64,000 bases of DNA, taken from positions 246,711,818 to 246,775,817 of the forward strand of contig CM030364.1 of assembly GCA_017893485.1 (NCBI GenBank), given 5' to 3'. Origin of the DNA: Hemerocallis citrina. Taxonomy: Eukaryota > Streptophyta > Magnoliopsida > Asparagales > Asphodelaceae. The notes below the pieces were generated by a model. That model was not told the origin of the DNA, made no database searches, and worked only from the letters and a program-made list of their open reading frames with translations. Position 1 is the first letter of the stretch, and every line of letters begins with the position of its first letter. Positions 1-11,639 of this stretch are shown here, one piece after another. Made by a program: the position numbers and the translations under genes.

Positions 1-137
1 TACATTTAGATTAATATATTAAATTGCCCAAAGACTTTAAAAATTTGTAAATATAGAAATGTTTGTCTTACTAATTTAGTTTTATCTGTGTTGATTTTTC
101 ATGTTCGATTTATACGAAAATAACTACAAATGTTTTA
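1..137. repeat. Outer part of the left inverted terminus
   Basis: AT-rich DNA with no gene. Read in reverse complement, about 13655-13790 resembles this stretch (shared runs near 25-30 'ttgcc', 55-70 'atagaaatgtttgtc' and the entry into the first 341-bp unit), so it appears to be the diverged continuation of the terminal inverted repeat. Confidence 0.4.
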
Positions 138-2100
138 GTGCGGTTACAAAAGAAAACCTTGCAAACGGCCTCCAAAAAATACGAAACTTTGCGAGTAGGT
201 TGTCCTCACGCAGCACAAGCCACCCCAATTTGTAGAAGTGGGTTTCGATTTACAGCTCGAGATATACGGCCGTGTATCATTTTTGGTTTAAAAAAACCAA
301 ATAAAGCGGTACACGGTTGTATCTCGCAAACCGTGAGTCGAAACTCACTTCTATAAGTTGGGGTGAGTTGCGCTACGTGAATTCGACCTAGTTGCAAAGT
401 TTTATAAATTTTGGATGTCATTTATGCGGTTTTGTCACGTTCCTCACATGAAGAAGTAATTGACTTAGAATTTTTTTAGTGCGGTTAGACTAGAAAACCA
501 TCCAAACGAACTTCAAATAATACAAAATTTTGCGAGTATGTTGGATTCACGCAGCACAAGCCACCCCAACTTGTAGAAGTGATTTTTGACTAACGGTTCA
601 AGAGATACGGCCGTGTGTCGCTATTGGTTTTTAAAAAACGAAATAAAGCGATACACGGCCGTATCTCGCAAATCGTGAGTCGAAACTTACTTCTACAAGT
701 TGGGGTGGCTTGTGCTAGATGAATTCAAATAATTTGCAAAGTTTTATAAATTTTGGATGTCGTTTGTAAGGTTTTCTCACGTTCCTCGCATTAGAAGTAA
801 ATGACTTAGAAAGCGTTTAATGCGGTTATACTAGAAAATCCTTCAAACGACCTCCAAAAAATATGAAATTTTGCGACTAGGATGGTCTCACGTATCTCAA
901 GTAACCCCAACTTGTAGAGGTTAGTTTCAAATTACGGTTTGAGAGATACGGGCATGCATCGCTTTCGCTTGAAAAGAACCCAAATAAAGTGATATACGAT
1001 CGTATCTCTCCAACCGTGAGTCAAAACTCACTTCTTCAAGTTGGGGTTACTTGTGCTAGGTGAATTCAAGTAAGTTTCAAAGTTTTATAAATTTTGGATG
1101 TCGTTTGTGCGGTTTTCTCACGTTCCTCGCATTAGAAGTAAATGACTTAGAAAGCGTTTAGTGCGGTTAGACTAGAAAACCCTTCAAACAACCTCAAAAA
1201 AATACTAAACTTTGCGACTAAGATGGTCTCATGTAGCACAAGCCATCCCAACTTGTAGAAGTGAGTTTCGACTCACGGTTCGAGAGATATGGGCGTGTAT
1301 CGCTTTTGGTTGTAAAAAAACACAAATAAAGCGATACACGGCCGTATCTCTCAAACCGTGAGTGGAAACTCACTTCTACAAGTTGGGATGGCTTGTGCTA
1401 GATGAATTCAAACAAGCTGCAAAGTTTTATAAATTTTGGATACCGTTTGTATGGTTTTCTCACGTTCCTCGCATTATAAGTAATTAAACTTAGAAAAGTT
1501 TTAGTGCGTTTAGACTAGAAAACCCTTCAAACGGGTTCCAAAAAATACAAATCTTTGCAAGTAGGTTGGTCTCACCTGGCACAAGCCATCCAAAATTGTA
1601 GAAGTGACCTTCGACTCACGGTTCGAGAGATACGGGCGTGTATCGGTTTTGGTTGTAAAAAACTCAAATAAAGCGATACACGGCCGTATCTGTCGTACCG
1701 TGAGTCGAAACTCACTTCTACAAGTTGGGGTGGCTTTTGCTAGGTGAGACTAAGCAAGGCAGAAAGTTTTATAAATTTTGGACACCGTTTGTGCGGTTTT
1801 GTCATGTTCCTCGCATAAGAAGTAAATAAAGTTAGAAAGTGTTTAGTGCGTTTAGACTAGAAAACGGTCCAAACGGCTTTCAAAAAACACGAAACATTGT
1901 GAGTAGGTTGGTGTCACCTAGCACAAGCTACCCAACTTGTAAAACTGAGTTTTGACTCACGGTTCGAGAGATACAGTCATGTATCGGTTTATTTGAGTTT
2001 TTTCAACCAAATAAAGCGATATTCGCCCGTATCTCTCCAACCGTGAGTCGAAAATCACTTCAACAAGTTGGAGTGGCTTGTGCTACATGAATCCGACCAA
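138..2100 (+). repeat. Left tandem array of ~341-bp foldback units (about six copies)
   Basis: The landmark 'gtgcggtt' (allowing a base change) recurs at 138, 479, 820, 1161, 1504 and 1846, a period of 341-343 bp. Each unit is a long imperfect palindrome. In the fourth unit, 1235-1305 pairs with 1329-1399 (71-nt arms, about four mismatches, 23-nt loop), and weaker pairing extends outward. Every unit should therefore fold into a stem-loop. The array carries no ORF of note. The equivalent array at 11640-13650 is inverted. Confidence 0.9.
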
Positions 2101-2230
2101 TACTAGGTTGTATTGCTATTTTTCGTTGTCAATTGTGCTTTTTTTTTAACAATTTCGCTATGTATATTGATGATAGATAAATAGATGTAATGCGTATCAA
2201 CTAAGCTTAATTTTTTTTGTTCATAGATAA

Positions 2231-4484
2231 ATGGTTAGAACGAGGCGACCGAGAAGCCCTTCCAGCAGCGCTAGTGGCACACCAATTACGGAGGTAAGAT
2301 TGATTATTATTATTGGTTTTAAATACGAATATGCAACATTATCTCAATAATAACAACATTTATCTTTGTTCGTGTAGTCTGGTGGCCGTCAGTCTACATT
2401 TACTGAGGTACGTCCTTTGTCCTCAATTTTTTTATACCTCCTGGACCGTTGGACTCAAGCTTACTCATGTTGCAGAATATACACCTATCTGAAGCAGTGT
2501 GGGATGGGTCCGCTAAGAAATGTAACTTCCGGAAGCACGCGATTCTTTTTTTTGACTCCCGTATCACGCCATACTTGGTTGGGACCGGTTTCTACGGAGC
2601 TAGATTCATGGGAGCAGTGAAGCTGGATCGGCCGTTACTTATAGCTCTTGTCAAGCGATGGAGGCCGGAGACACATACATTCCACCTACCCGTGGGTGAG
2701 ATGACCGTCACTATGCAAGATGTAGCCCTCATAACTGGGCTACCAATAGATGGGATCGCCATCATGGGCAACATGGACTTTGACCGAGTAGCAGTTGTTC
2801 ATGATTTGCTCGGTATCGACCTTGAGGTGTCGGTGGAACAAAAAAGTGAGGACGTTGAAAAAAGAAATACTCGAAAATATTCCCGAAGATTATGATGAAG
2901 ATTTATTTTATCAACAAATAGAAGCTGTGAAAGACGAAGCAGAAGATGAATTTTGGAATGAAATCTTCGACGGGAAATCACTGTATATTAGTTGGTTGAA
3001 ATTGCAGTTCGAGGAGGATTATTTGACCCCCGATTCGGACGAGGAAACCATAATCTACTATGCTCGTGCGTTCATCTTTAGTATTATCGGGGGAGTGATC
3101 TTCCCTAACTCATCTAGTTCGACCGTGCTGCTAATGTATCTACGGTTGTTGGAAAATTTCCGTTATGCGGGCCGTTTCAGTTGGGTGTGGCATTGGCGCT
3201 ACTCTATAGGAATTTGTGTGCATGTTCTTTAGGTGCCATATAAATGGGTGGCCCGATGGTACTACTGCAAATCTGGAGTTGGGAATGCATTCACATTGGA
3301 TGTCCCCGTATTATTGAACCGACACCGGATTGGTTGGCCGGCCCGGGCGTGCCAGAGTTGGTACCTCCCTTAGGAGTATATTGGGCGGGGCGGCACATGT
3401 GGGTCGATAACCCACTCCAATCTCTTACCTACTATAGAGATGAGTTGGATAACTTGCGGGACGAGTTCGTCAATTGGGAACCGTACTCGACCGCCAGGTT
3501 GGAAAGAGTTCCACCGGTTTGTTTGGCTGGTGCGCTATGGTTGACGGCCGCACCACTTGTGAATTTTTCTATTGTTGAGTTCCAATATCCGGATAGGGTG
3601 ATGCGGCAGTTCGGATATCAGCAGAAGATTTTCGACGTCCGGGTTTATGATAAAAAGTTACACGAGGTGAGAGGAACGGGTCGAGTGCCCAACTTCGATT
3701 GGGCTGATTTCCACCGGGTCCATGTGGCCAACTGGAACACCATGTAGTATCAAATGACACCGAACATGATGTACTTTGTGATACCGTATGATGGGTTCTA
3801 CCAACAGAATTACATGATTTGGTACAAGCAGATTACACGGTTGTATGTTTCCCCACGAGCCGCTATACCAGCCGGTGTGCAGATTCTGATTCCCCCAACC
3901 GAGGTAGAACCACCTCCGGCATATTCCTCCTCCCAGCCGATGTACCAACCAAAGGCGGAGACATATCAGAACTTGGTTAGTCAAATTTCACCCAATTTCA
4001 TATATTTAGTATGCATGTATTGTTATTTGAGGAGGTGGGTGATATATTTAGTATGCATGTTGTTTAAATTGAAATTTTCAACCTAATGTAGATTGAAAAC
4101 ACATGGAAAAACGTTCAGATAGCCACTCGCGTCTTGAAGAGTAAGGTACCTGAGAGCGTTAAGGAGCTAATGCGGGAGATGTTAAAGCCGTGCCGCCGTA
4201 GTCTTGAGGATGTGGGTGAAGGTCGGCAACTTGATGCGTATTTGAAAGCCAACGTGCCAACAACGGGTTCTAGGCGAAAGAGCATGACAAGGCAGGGAAT
4301 TCACTTCGCCGAGCCATAACAAGTCCAACGACAGCAACCACCTGAAGAAGTTGAGGAGGAGCAGTGGTCGGATGACCCTCAATCCCCAGGGACACAAGGC
4401 AGACGGCGAAATCCTCAAAGGAAGCAGAACCCGCCCGATCAATTCACACCAAGTGGTCGCAAACCGTGTGGCTGTAAAAGGTAG
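2231..4484 (+). pseudogene. Plant mobile domain (PMD) gene, decayed, MULE-borne
   Basis: PMD (aminotransferase-like plant mobile domain) proteins occur in plant transposons and in the host MAIN/MAIL1 family. Their biochemical activity is not established. The likely start is ATG 2231 (MVRTRRPRSPSSS). Exons with GT/AG borders appear to be 2231-2293, 2378-2407, 2476-3975 and 4092-4484. The diagnostic block THTFHLPVGEMTVTMQDVAL and following LITGLPIDG lies near 2672-2755. The C-terminal half includes VELVPPLGVYW-like and YPDRVMRQFGYQ segments (about 3355-3610). An Arg/Gln/Pro-rich tail ends PCGCKR. The frame is broken near 2835-2865 and near 3185. Stops interrupt it at about 3746 (TAG) and about 4316 (TAA), so it is a pseudogene. 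The gene lies just inside the left foldback array and converges on the transposase at 9371-11524. The same gene type with the same final intron occurs at 47369-48383 in a different MULE. Confidence 0.85.
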
Positions 4485-4987
4485 TATCTAACAATTGGTT
4501 CGTTATTAGTAGTTTAGTATTTGGTTGATGACTTTATTGTTCAAATAACTAATGCATAGTTTGTTTCTATGTTGATAAATTGTTGTAGATAAATACCGGA
4601 CATGCATGGAAGCCAACCTGAAGAAGCTGTTGATAAAGTTTTTTATATTTACAAAGTTTCGGGTTGTATAATTGATGTGAAAATTCTTGAAAACTGAATT
4701 GATTTGAATTTGTTGTGAACATTTTGACATTGTCAATTTTTGCTTTAAAATTGTTGTCAAGTTATCTGTTCTATTATATACATTGTTGTGAAGTGGACTC
4801 ATGGCTTTTGGTCTGTGAATGAACGTTATTAACTTTTTGTGAATGAACTCATTATTTGAATTGATGTGAATTGCTGGATTGGTGTGAATCATCTGGAGAA
4901 GTTGTTGTGAATGAACTAATTTTTTGAAGTTGTATTTGTATCAAACAAAGCACATAAAGTCCACACAGACGAAAGTTCTGTCAAAAT
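4485..4987. other. AT-rich spacer downstream of the PMD gene
   Basis: About 500 bp of AT-rich DNA with repeated 'ttgtgaa' and 'gaatgaac' words. I see no gene, RNA gene or terminal repeat in it. It presumably includes the 3' untranslated part of the PMD gene. Confidence 0.4.
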
Positions 4988-5485
4988 CTCTCTACTTAAC
5001 CCGTTATTGACGATAACGGGTTAAGTAATCTTAACCCGTTATCGTCAATAACGGGTTAAGTAGAGAGATATTGGCAGGACTCCATCATCTACAGACTAAG
5101 TATTGATAAAGTACTGCCAATATCTCTCTACTTAACCCGTTATTGGAGATGACGGGTTAAGATCACTTAACCCGTCATCTCCAATAACGGGTTAAGTAGA
5201 GAGATATTGGTAGGACTTCATCATCTACAGACTTTGCATTCATAAAGTACTGTCAATATCTCTCTATGTAACCCGTTATTGGTGATTACAGGTTAAAATC
5301 ACTTAACCCGTCATCGCCAATAACGGGTTAAGTAGAGAGATATTGGTAGTACTTTATCAATACTTAGTCTATAGATGATGGATTCCTGCCAATATCTCTC
5401 TACTTAACCCGTTATTGATGATGACAGGTTAAGATCACTTCACCCGTTATCGTCAATAACGAGCTAAGTAGAGAGATATTGTTGT
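4988..5485. repeat. Tandem hairpin array, AACCCGTTAT/ATAACGGGTT motif (left)
   Basis: About four ~137-bp units. Each has two short palindromes of the type TTAACCCGTTAT...ACGGGTTAA that also pair with each other, flanked by 'ctctctac' and 'gtagagag'. The first double palindrome is 4996-5060. Spacing of the 'tctctctac' landmark is about 135-137 bp (near 4988, 5123, 5260, 5397). Confidence 0.85.
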
Positions 5486-5794
5486 TTGTAAATCATAAAG
5501 CTCTCTCCACTCTTCACGAACATTGTCTCCTGAACTCTGCAAAGTGACATTCATATGCTTGTACATCGTTTATATTTTTTATTAATTTCCATTTATAGCC
5601 ACATAACTAACCAATATAAAATCGTTAAGGTTAAATATGGGGGGGAAAATCTAGAAAGAAATATATGATATTTTCATTCGTAAAAATCAATTTTTGATAT
5701 ATATTTTTATCCCTAATACGTAATTTCTTCTACAGTGCGTATACATATCTAGTTTAGCACCTAACCCCAAAACATATCTCCCAAAGTGGTAATA

Positions 5795-5915
5795 ATAGGG
5801 TTAGGGTAAGGGTAAGCTAGGGTTATGGTAGGGTAGGATTAGGGTAAGCTAGGGTTATGGTAGGGTTAAGGGTTAGTGTAGGGTTATGTGTTACGGTTAG
5901 AGTTAGGGTTAATAC
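5795..5915 (+). repeat. Degenerate telomere-like array, G-rich strand
   Basis: About 120 bp of imperfect TAGGGT/TTAGGG-type words ('agggttagggt', 'agggttatggtagggt'). The unit is mostly 6-7 bp and irregular rather than clean TTTAGGG. It is mirrored by C-rich arrays on the other side of the palindrome. Confidence 0.7.
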
Positions 5916-5974
5916 TTGTAGTAATAGGTTGTTTTGGGTTTTCATTAATTAGGTTAATATTTGTAGTTAGAGGT

Positions 5975-6610
5975 AGTAAAACGCACTGAATCTTTAACCT
6001 TATAGGGTTCTACATGTGGGGATCTACATGTGATGCCCACTTTGTAGAGTGGAATATAATAGTAGGCAAGTTATGGACTTGTTCTTTTCCCCAAGTTGGA
6101 TCTGATGACTCTCCGCTCTAAACCGCACTGAATTTTTTCCCTTATTGGGTTCTACATCTGGGGATCTACATGTGGTGCACACTTTGTAAAGTAAAATGTA
6201 ATAGTATGCAAGTTATGGACTTTAGGTTTTTCCCATGTTGGGTCTGATGACTCTCCGCTCTAAACCGCACTGAATCTTTTTTCTTATTGGGTTCTACATG
6301 TGGGAATCTATATGTGGTGTCCACTTTGTAGAGTGAAATGTAATAGTAGGCAAGTTATGGACTTTAGTTTTTTTCCATGTTGGATCTGATGACTCTCCGC
6401 TCTAAAGCACACTGAATATTTTCACTTATTGGGTTCTACATGTGGGGTTCTACATGTGGTGCCCACTTTGTATAGAGAAATGTAATAGTAGGCAAGTTAT
6501 GAACTTTAGCTTTTTCCCGTGTTTGATCTGATGACTCTCCGTTCTAAAGCGCAATGAATCTTTTTCCTTATTGGGTTCTACATGTATGGATCTACACGTG
6601 GTGCAAGTTA
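5975..6610 (+). repeat. ~142-bp tandem repeat, about five units
   Basis: The phrase 'actgaat(c/t)tttt' recurs near 5981, 6126, 6269, 6412 and 6552. Each unit also contains 'ttctacatgtgg', 'cccactttgta', 'gtaatagtaggcaagttatg' and 'tgatgactctccgctctaaa'. No ORF is conserved across units. Confidence 0.85.
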
Positions 6611-6652
6611 TGGAATCCATGAGTTGATAAAACTCCATTCCAACCTCATTCA

Positions 6653-6734
6653 CATGATCCTTGTAATAATGCTCTTTGTACTTGTCACAGATTTTGCATC
6701 CTAAAGTACAAAGAGCATTATTACAAAGATCATG
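6653..6734. repeat. Central hairpin of the concentric palindrome
   Basis: The 30-nt arms at 6653-6682 and 6705-6734 are reverse complements with one mismatch. They are separated by a 22-nt loop. This is the symmetry centre of the 4988-8745 region. Confidence 0.85.
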
Positions 6735-6759
6735 CGGGCACCACATGTAAACCCAATAA

Positions 6760-7400
6760 GGAAAAAGATTCAGTAGAACCCCACATATAGAACCCCACAT
6801 GTAGCATCCATAACTTGCCTACTATTACATTTCACTCTACAAAGTGGGCACCACATGTAGATCCCCACATGTAGAACCCAATAAGGTTAAAGATTCAGTG
6901 CGGTTTAGAGCGGAGAGTCATCAGATCCAACTTCGGGAAAAGAACAATTCCATAACTTGCCTACTATTATATTTCACTCTACAAAGTGGGTACCACATGT
7001 AGATCTCCATATGTAGAATCCAATAAGGGAAAATATTAAGGAAATAGCTATATATTAACTTCACATTGGAGGTTTATCACTTCAGATAGCATCCAAAACA
7101 CTATTCATCTAAAACACTTCACTTGCCATGGACATATTCAACTAGCTAAGTTAGCTTGAATCATCTGGTTCTTCTTTTATATCCTCAGTCCTTGCACTTT
7201 TTCTCTTCATTGTTTCCCCTTCACTCGGATAGATTTTGCTAAGTCTGTGTTGAGGAATGGAGTGTTCATTTTGTTTAAAATAACTTTGCCTACTATTACA
7301 TTTCACTCTACAAAGTGAGCACCACATGTAGATCCCCACATGTGGAACAAGTCCATAACTTGCCTACTATTATATTTCACTGTACAAAGTAGACACCACA
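6760..7400 (-). repeat. Inverted copies of the ~142-bp repeat
   Basis: Reverse-complement copies of the 5975-6610 repeat occupy about 6760-7030 and 7285-7400. They share phrases such as 'cataacttgcctactatta' and 'agtgggcaccacatgtag'. A non-matching stretch (about 7035-7284) separates them and carries no recognisable gene. Confidence 0.8.
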
Positions 7401-7454
7401 TGTAGAGATCCCTTCTACCCCAAAAATCCATAACTTGCTTTTACTCATTTTAAC

Positions 7455-7565
7455 AACTCATTTTAACATTTAACCCTAACCATATACTAACCCTAACCCT
7501 AACCTTAACCCATAACCCTAACCCTAACCCTAACCTTAACCCATAACCATATACTAACCCTTAAC
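7455..7565 (-). repeat. Degenerate telomere-like array, C-rich strand
   Basis: Imperfect CCCTAA words ('ccctaaccctaacc', 'aacccataaccctaaccc'), the mirror partner of 5795-5915. A further short C-rich array lies at about 7890-7945. Confidence 0.7.
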
Positions 7566-8094
7566 AACTTATTTTAACATTTAACCTTAACGTTTTTATA
7601 TTGGTTATTTAGGTGGTTAAAAAAGGAAATTAATAAAAAATATAAACGTTGTACAATCATATAAATGCCGACTTTGTAGCATTCAAGAGACACTGATCGT
7701 AAAGAGGAGAAAGACAGTTGTAAAAAGCATTAAAAAAATTTTGCAAAATTATATTAAAAAATTTATATTAAATTTGTATACAAATAAAAAATGAAATAAA
7801 ATTTGGGGAAACCCATTTTAAAACAAATTAATCAATTTTAGAAGTATAAACATTGTATGTTGATAAAAAAAAAACGGGAGCCCAAAGTCGAGGCTTATCT
7901 CTAACCCCACTCTAACCCTCTAACCCTAGCCCTAACCCTATTAACAATCTAACTCTTAAACCATTGATAATATTTACGAAGAATGATATTACATGTTTAT
8001 TTTTTATATATAATTTATATACGCGATATTCAATTTGTATGTATAGTATATTATTATTTGTTTTATGAAAAGATTTTTCTTAGGAAAAATATAT

Positions 8095-8745
8095 CCACCT
8101 TAACCCGCCAAGAACGGGTTAAGGTAGAATATACTGGCCTAATTTTACCTTCAAAATGTTAAGTTCGTACAACAAAAATCAAATACACTGGAATTATCTA
8201 CCAACCTAACCTGTTATTGGTGATGACGGGTTAAGCTCATTTAACCACTTATCTCCAATAATGGGTTAAATAGCCCAATACTCACCGAACTTTACCTTCA
8301 AAATTTGAAGATTGTATCACAAAGTAGAAGACACTGCAAATATCAATCAACCAAACCCGTTATTGTGGATAACGGGTTAAGTTATCTTACCCCGTTATCT
8401 TGAATAATGGGCTAGGTTGTGCGATTTTGGCAGTATTTTATCTTGAAAATGTTAAGTTTGTACAACAGAAAGCAAATACACTAGAATTATCTACCGACCT
8501 AACCCGTTGTTGGAGATGACGGATTAAACTCACTTAACCCGTTATCTCCAATAACGGTTTAAGTATCCCAATACTGTCCGAACTTTATCTTCAAATTTTG
8601 AAGATTGTATCACAAAGGCGAAGACACTGCAAATATCAATCAACCTAACCTGTTATTGTGGATAACGGGTTAAGTTAACTAAACTCGTTATCCTAAATTA
8701 CGGGCTAGGTAGGAAGATTTTGGCAATATTTTATCTTCAAAATGT
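8095..8745. repeat. Tandem hairpin array, AACCCGTTAT/ATAACGGGTT motif (right)
   Basis: Hairpins of the same AACCCGTT...ACGGGTT type as at 4988-5485. Here they alternate with two kinds of spacer, giving a higher-order period of about 294 bp ('gtacaacaaaaatcaaata' near 8168 and its variant near 8462; 'gattgtatcacaaag' near 8310 and 8604). Confidence 0.8.
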
Positions 8746-9370
8746 AAGTTTCCACAAATTTCCACCAATTTCCACAAATTAAATAAAAACCAACATCATA
8801 TATATAGTGCACAAATACACAATTTGCACAGATACATAAAATTCACAAATTTCAACAAAAATAAACATTCGCTAACTAATTACAAAATCAACATCCACAA
8901 CAACATATATAGTTCACAAATACAGAAAGTGCACACATACACAAATTACACTCAGATTAAATACACCGGTAATCTATTTATAAATTAAAAAACGTTGAAT
9001 TGAGCATATATATATAATCACAAGTGTAGAAATTTTCAATAATTGATTCCTTCCATGGGCACGATCAGCTTTCATTCCGAACCAACAAAAAAAAACAAAT
9101 AATAAACTTGAAATTAATAATTCTTTACACATCGAAAGACAAAAATAAGCAATTACAAAAAAATTATCTTCAAAGTTTAATATGACATACATAATACGAA
9201 AAATCCCTTAGCATGAATCTTTACCTTCATCGTCATCACTTTCTCCAGCGATTGGAGTTTCTTCATACGCTACCGATCCACTAAATAAAGTAGAAAATGG
9301 GTTAGTGTCAACAACAACAACAAGTTCAGATTGATTGAGTCAAATTAACAAATACTTAGTCTTGGATATA
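8746..9370. other. AT-rich spacer 3' of the FAR1-type transposase
   Basis: AT-rich DNA with short degenerate repeats ('ttccacaaattt', 'cacaaatacac') at 8746-8960. The remainder likely contains the 3' end or a last exon of the minus-strand transposase. I see no independent gene. Confidence 0.35.
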
Positions 9371-11524
9371 TTACCTTGCCATATTTTTTGGCCAATTTCT
9401 TGAATCGTGACATACGACATGAAGGCATGTCCTGCAAAGTCTAGGTATCTTCGTTTTTTGGGATTCTCTTATGGACTTCAACCTCTTCCCTCTAGGCCTC
9501 CCCTTTGTGGTGCATTGTATAGGGTCCTCCACTGGTGCATGTGCATGTGCATATCCACCACTCTCCGGTTGTGCGCTACCTTCGTGTGGTGTGCTATTCC
9601 CGGATTGAATGTGAGAAAAGCCTTCGATTTTCTTAAGCATGTGGTCGAGCATGTACTTGTACGCTCCCTCTGAAGAACAACCAAGATCGACCAACTATTT
9701 TGAGTGAATACTCAATTCACAATAACGAGAGGCAAAATTGTTGCCCATACTATTGGGAACGGGTGTACTGCTTCTTGTCAGTTGATCCCGGGTCCATCGT
9801 CTACCAATATATTGCTCCGGTAGTGCGGTGTGATCGGTGAACCGAAGAATCGCCAATAGATGTTTGCATGGAATGCCTACGAATTCATACATGGAACAAG
9901 GGCATTTAGCCAATTTACGGATTTTGGAAAAAGAAATCACCTTCCCCGGTTCTGAATTTCCACAAATCGTTACAGAAAAAGATGAACTATCCGGTGTATC
10001 CATACTTGCAATGACACTCACATTAAGTAATAAGCTTTTTACGAGTTCTTGTTGGAATTTGTAGAAAGTCTTTAGTGTGGATGTTCCCGCCATTTGTGCC
10101 TTCAATGCCCATTCGATCTTCAATTTTGGCCTCCCTCGCGATTACGATGAGTTTCTTTAAGTTCTTCGTGTCTTTGTTTTACTAAGACTCGGTCAAAGAT
10201 GACGGCAAATATATGCAATGAGTACTTCTTATGAGTATGTTGCTTCAAGTATGAATGTTGCGATTCGCTACGTTGGGTACTCAACATGCCGTCCCAATAT
10301 GAGTTTCTTGCATACACGAGAGCCCATTTCTTGCGAATCTCAAATTTATCGTTCAACCATTTGTTGCTCTCAAGTTTGTATTGCGAAATCAATTTTTTCC
10401 ACTTTTGTTCAAATTCAGTTTTATATTCCGTCGTGTAGATGATAGTCTTCAAAGCATCCCTAAACTCATCAATGTTATTCGACATATGCACTTCATGCGG
10501 TAACTTATCCATAATATGCCAAATGCAATATCTATGAATCAGTGGCTGGGAAGACTTTCTTAACTGCAGCACTTATTCCACGATCCTCATATGTCACTAT
10601 ACCTACCGGATCACAAGCCATTACTACTCGCCACTTTTCGAAGAACCACTAAAATGAGGATGCATTCTCATTTGGAATGAACCCGTAACCCAGGAATATT
10701 GATTGCCAATGATGGTTAACTCCAACAAATGGTATGAACAGCATCCCATATCGGTTTGTGTTGTAGGTAGCATCAAAGCAAACAACACTCCCAAATACGT
10801 CGAAATTCTTTCGAGCAATACCATCCACCCAAATACAATGGGACAATCGCCCTTCGGGATCACATTGGTAATCATACAAAAATAAAGGATCGGTCTCCTT
10901 TTTGGATTCAAAGAACTCAAGTAGTATTTGCCCATTGTGTCCTTTTAAACCTCCTTGGATTTCTAACATCGGTTTCAGTGAATCCAATTTTCTGATTACC
11001 TCCACTTGCACCTTCGAAGAAAAGTACTTGTTTGCATATGAGGACATTAGCTTCGGTAAGTTGACCAATTACTTTTTTATCTGTATTTGTCAATACACGG
11101 TTTGCAGGTAACAAGTGACGTCTACCGGGTGAAGTAAATTCGTGATTGTGTGGTTCATTAAATGAATAAATAATCCACGAATTACTTTGTGAGTTTAGTT
11201 TGACACGAACGAAAGCTTTGTAACCCGTTCTAGAAGTAGTTCTTCGTCTAGCTTCATTCTGATTATTCGGTGACTCTCTGGCTTTGTTACATACATATGA
11301 TTTATCCACTACATCATTTCCTTTGTATTTATTTTTACCCTTACGCATAGCGAAACCCGCACATTTACAATATGATGAATAATTTTTTTTGCTTCCTCTA
11401 AAGTGGAAAATGTCATACCAATCTTCGGTTTTAGGTGCTCGTCAACATAAGGAAAAAACTCGCCAATTTGTTGTGCACTCACAAATTTTTCTCCGGCAGT
11501 AGAACTTCCTTCAAAACTATCCAT
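9371..11524 (-). pseudogene. FAR1/FHY3-type MULE transposase, frameshifted
   Basis: MULE transposases of the FAR1/FHY3 (Jittery-like) type cut and paste DNA with a DDE catalytic core after binding the element termini. Reading down the minus strand, the start is MDSFEGSSTAGEKF (ATG at 11524). A FAR1 DNA-binding region follows (GFAMRKGKNK near 11340, SYVCNKARES, EPHNHEF near 11150). The catalytic core begins with the first Asp in VCFDATYNTNRYG (about 10770). A second acidic site is TYEDRGISAAV (about 10595), followed by HRYCIWHI (about 10530). A SWIM-type zinc finger CPCSMYEFVGIPCKHLLA lies near 9855-9910, and a Cys-rich tail RLCRTCLHVVCH near 9400. The frame changes near 11345, 10920, 10650, 10570, 10120 and 9695, and only some of these could be introns, so I read it as dead. 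It converges on the PMD gene at 2231-4484. Confidence 0.85.
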
Positions 11525-11639
11525 ATCTAAGAAAACAAAAAGGAGAATAATTAGGGTTACTAAACCCTTTACGGAATGTGATGAAAAATTTCTAACTTTA
11601 TTTACTTATTAATAGAGTAACATGAGAGAACCGAACAAA

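Larger units (their letters stand above)
4988..8745. repeat. 3.8-kb set of concentric inverted repeats (possible nested foldback element)
   Basis: Several layers are arranged symmetrically about ~6.69 kb. From outside in they are: AACCCGTT...ACGGGTT hairpin arrays (4988-5485 and 8095-8745); 43-nt arms at 5548-5590 and 7625-7667 (three mismatches); telomere-like arrays of opposite strand (5795-5915 and 7455-7565); ~142-bp repeats (5975-6610) facing inverted copies (6760-7400); and a central hairpin with 30-nt arms at 6653-6682 and 6705-6734 (one mismatch). No plausible coding region is present. It may be a non-autonomous foldback or MULE-like element nested in the larger MULE, or part of that MULE. 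I cannot identify target duplications. Confidence 0.75.

Noticed and set aside
6450..6800. 116-codon minus-strand ORF
   Set aside because: Runs through the central hairpin and the inverted 142-bp repeats, so it is a repeat artefact.
4988..8745. CRISPR-like array (short palindromic repeats with spacers)
   Set aside because: Units are double palindromes with similar, not unique, spacers, in an obviously plant nuclear context without cas genes.
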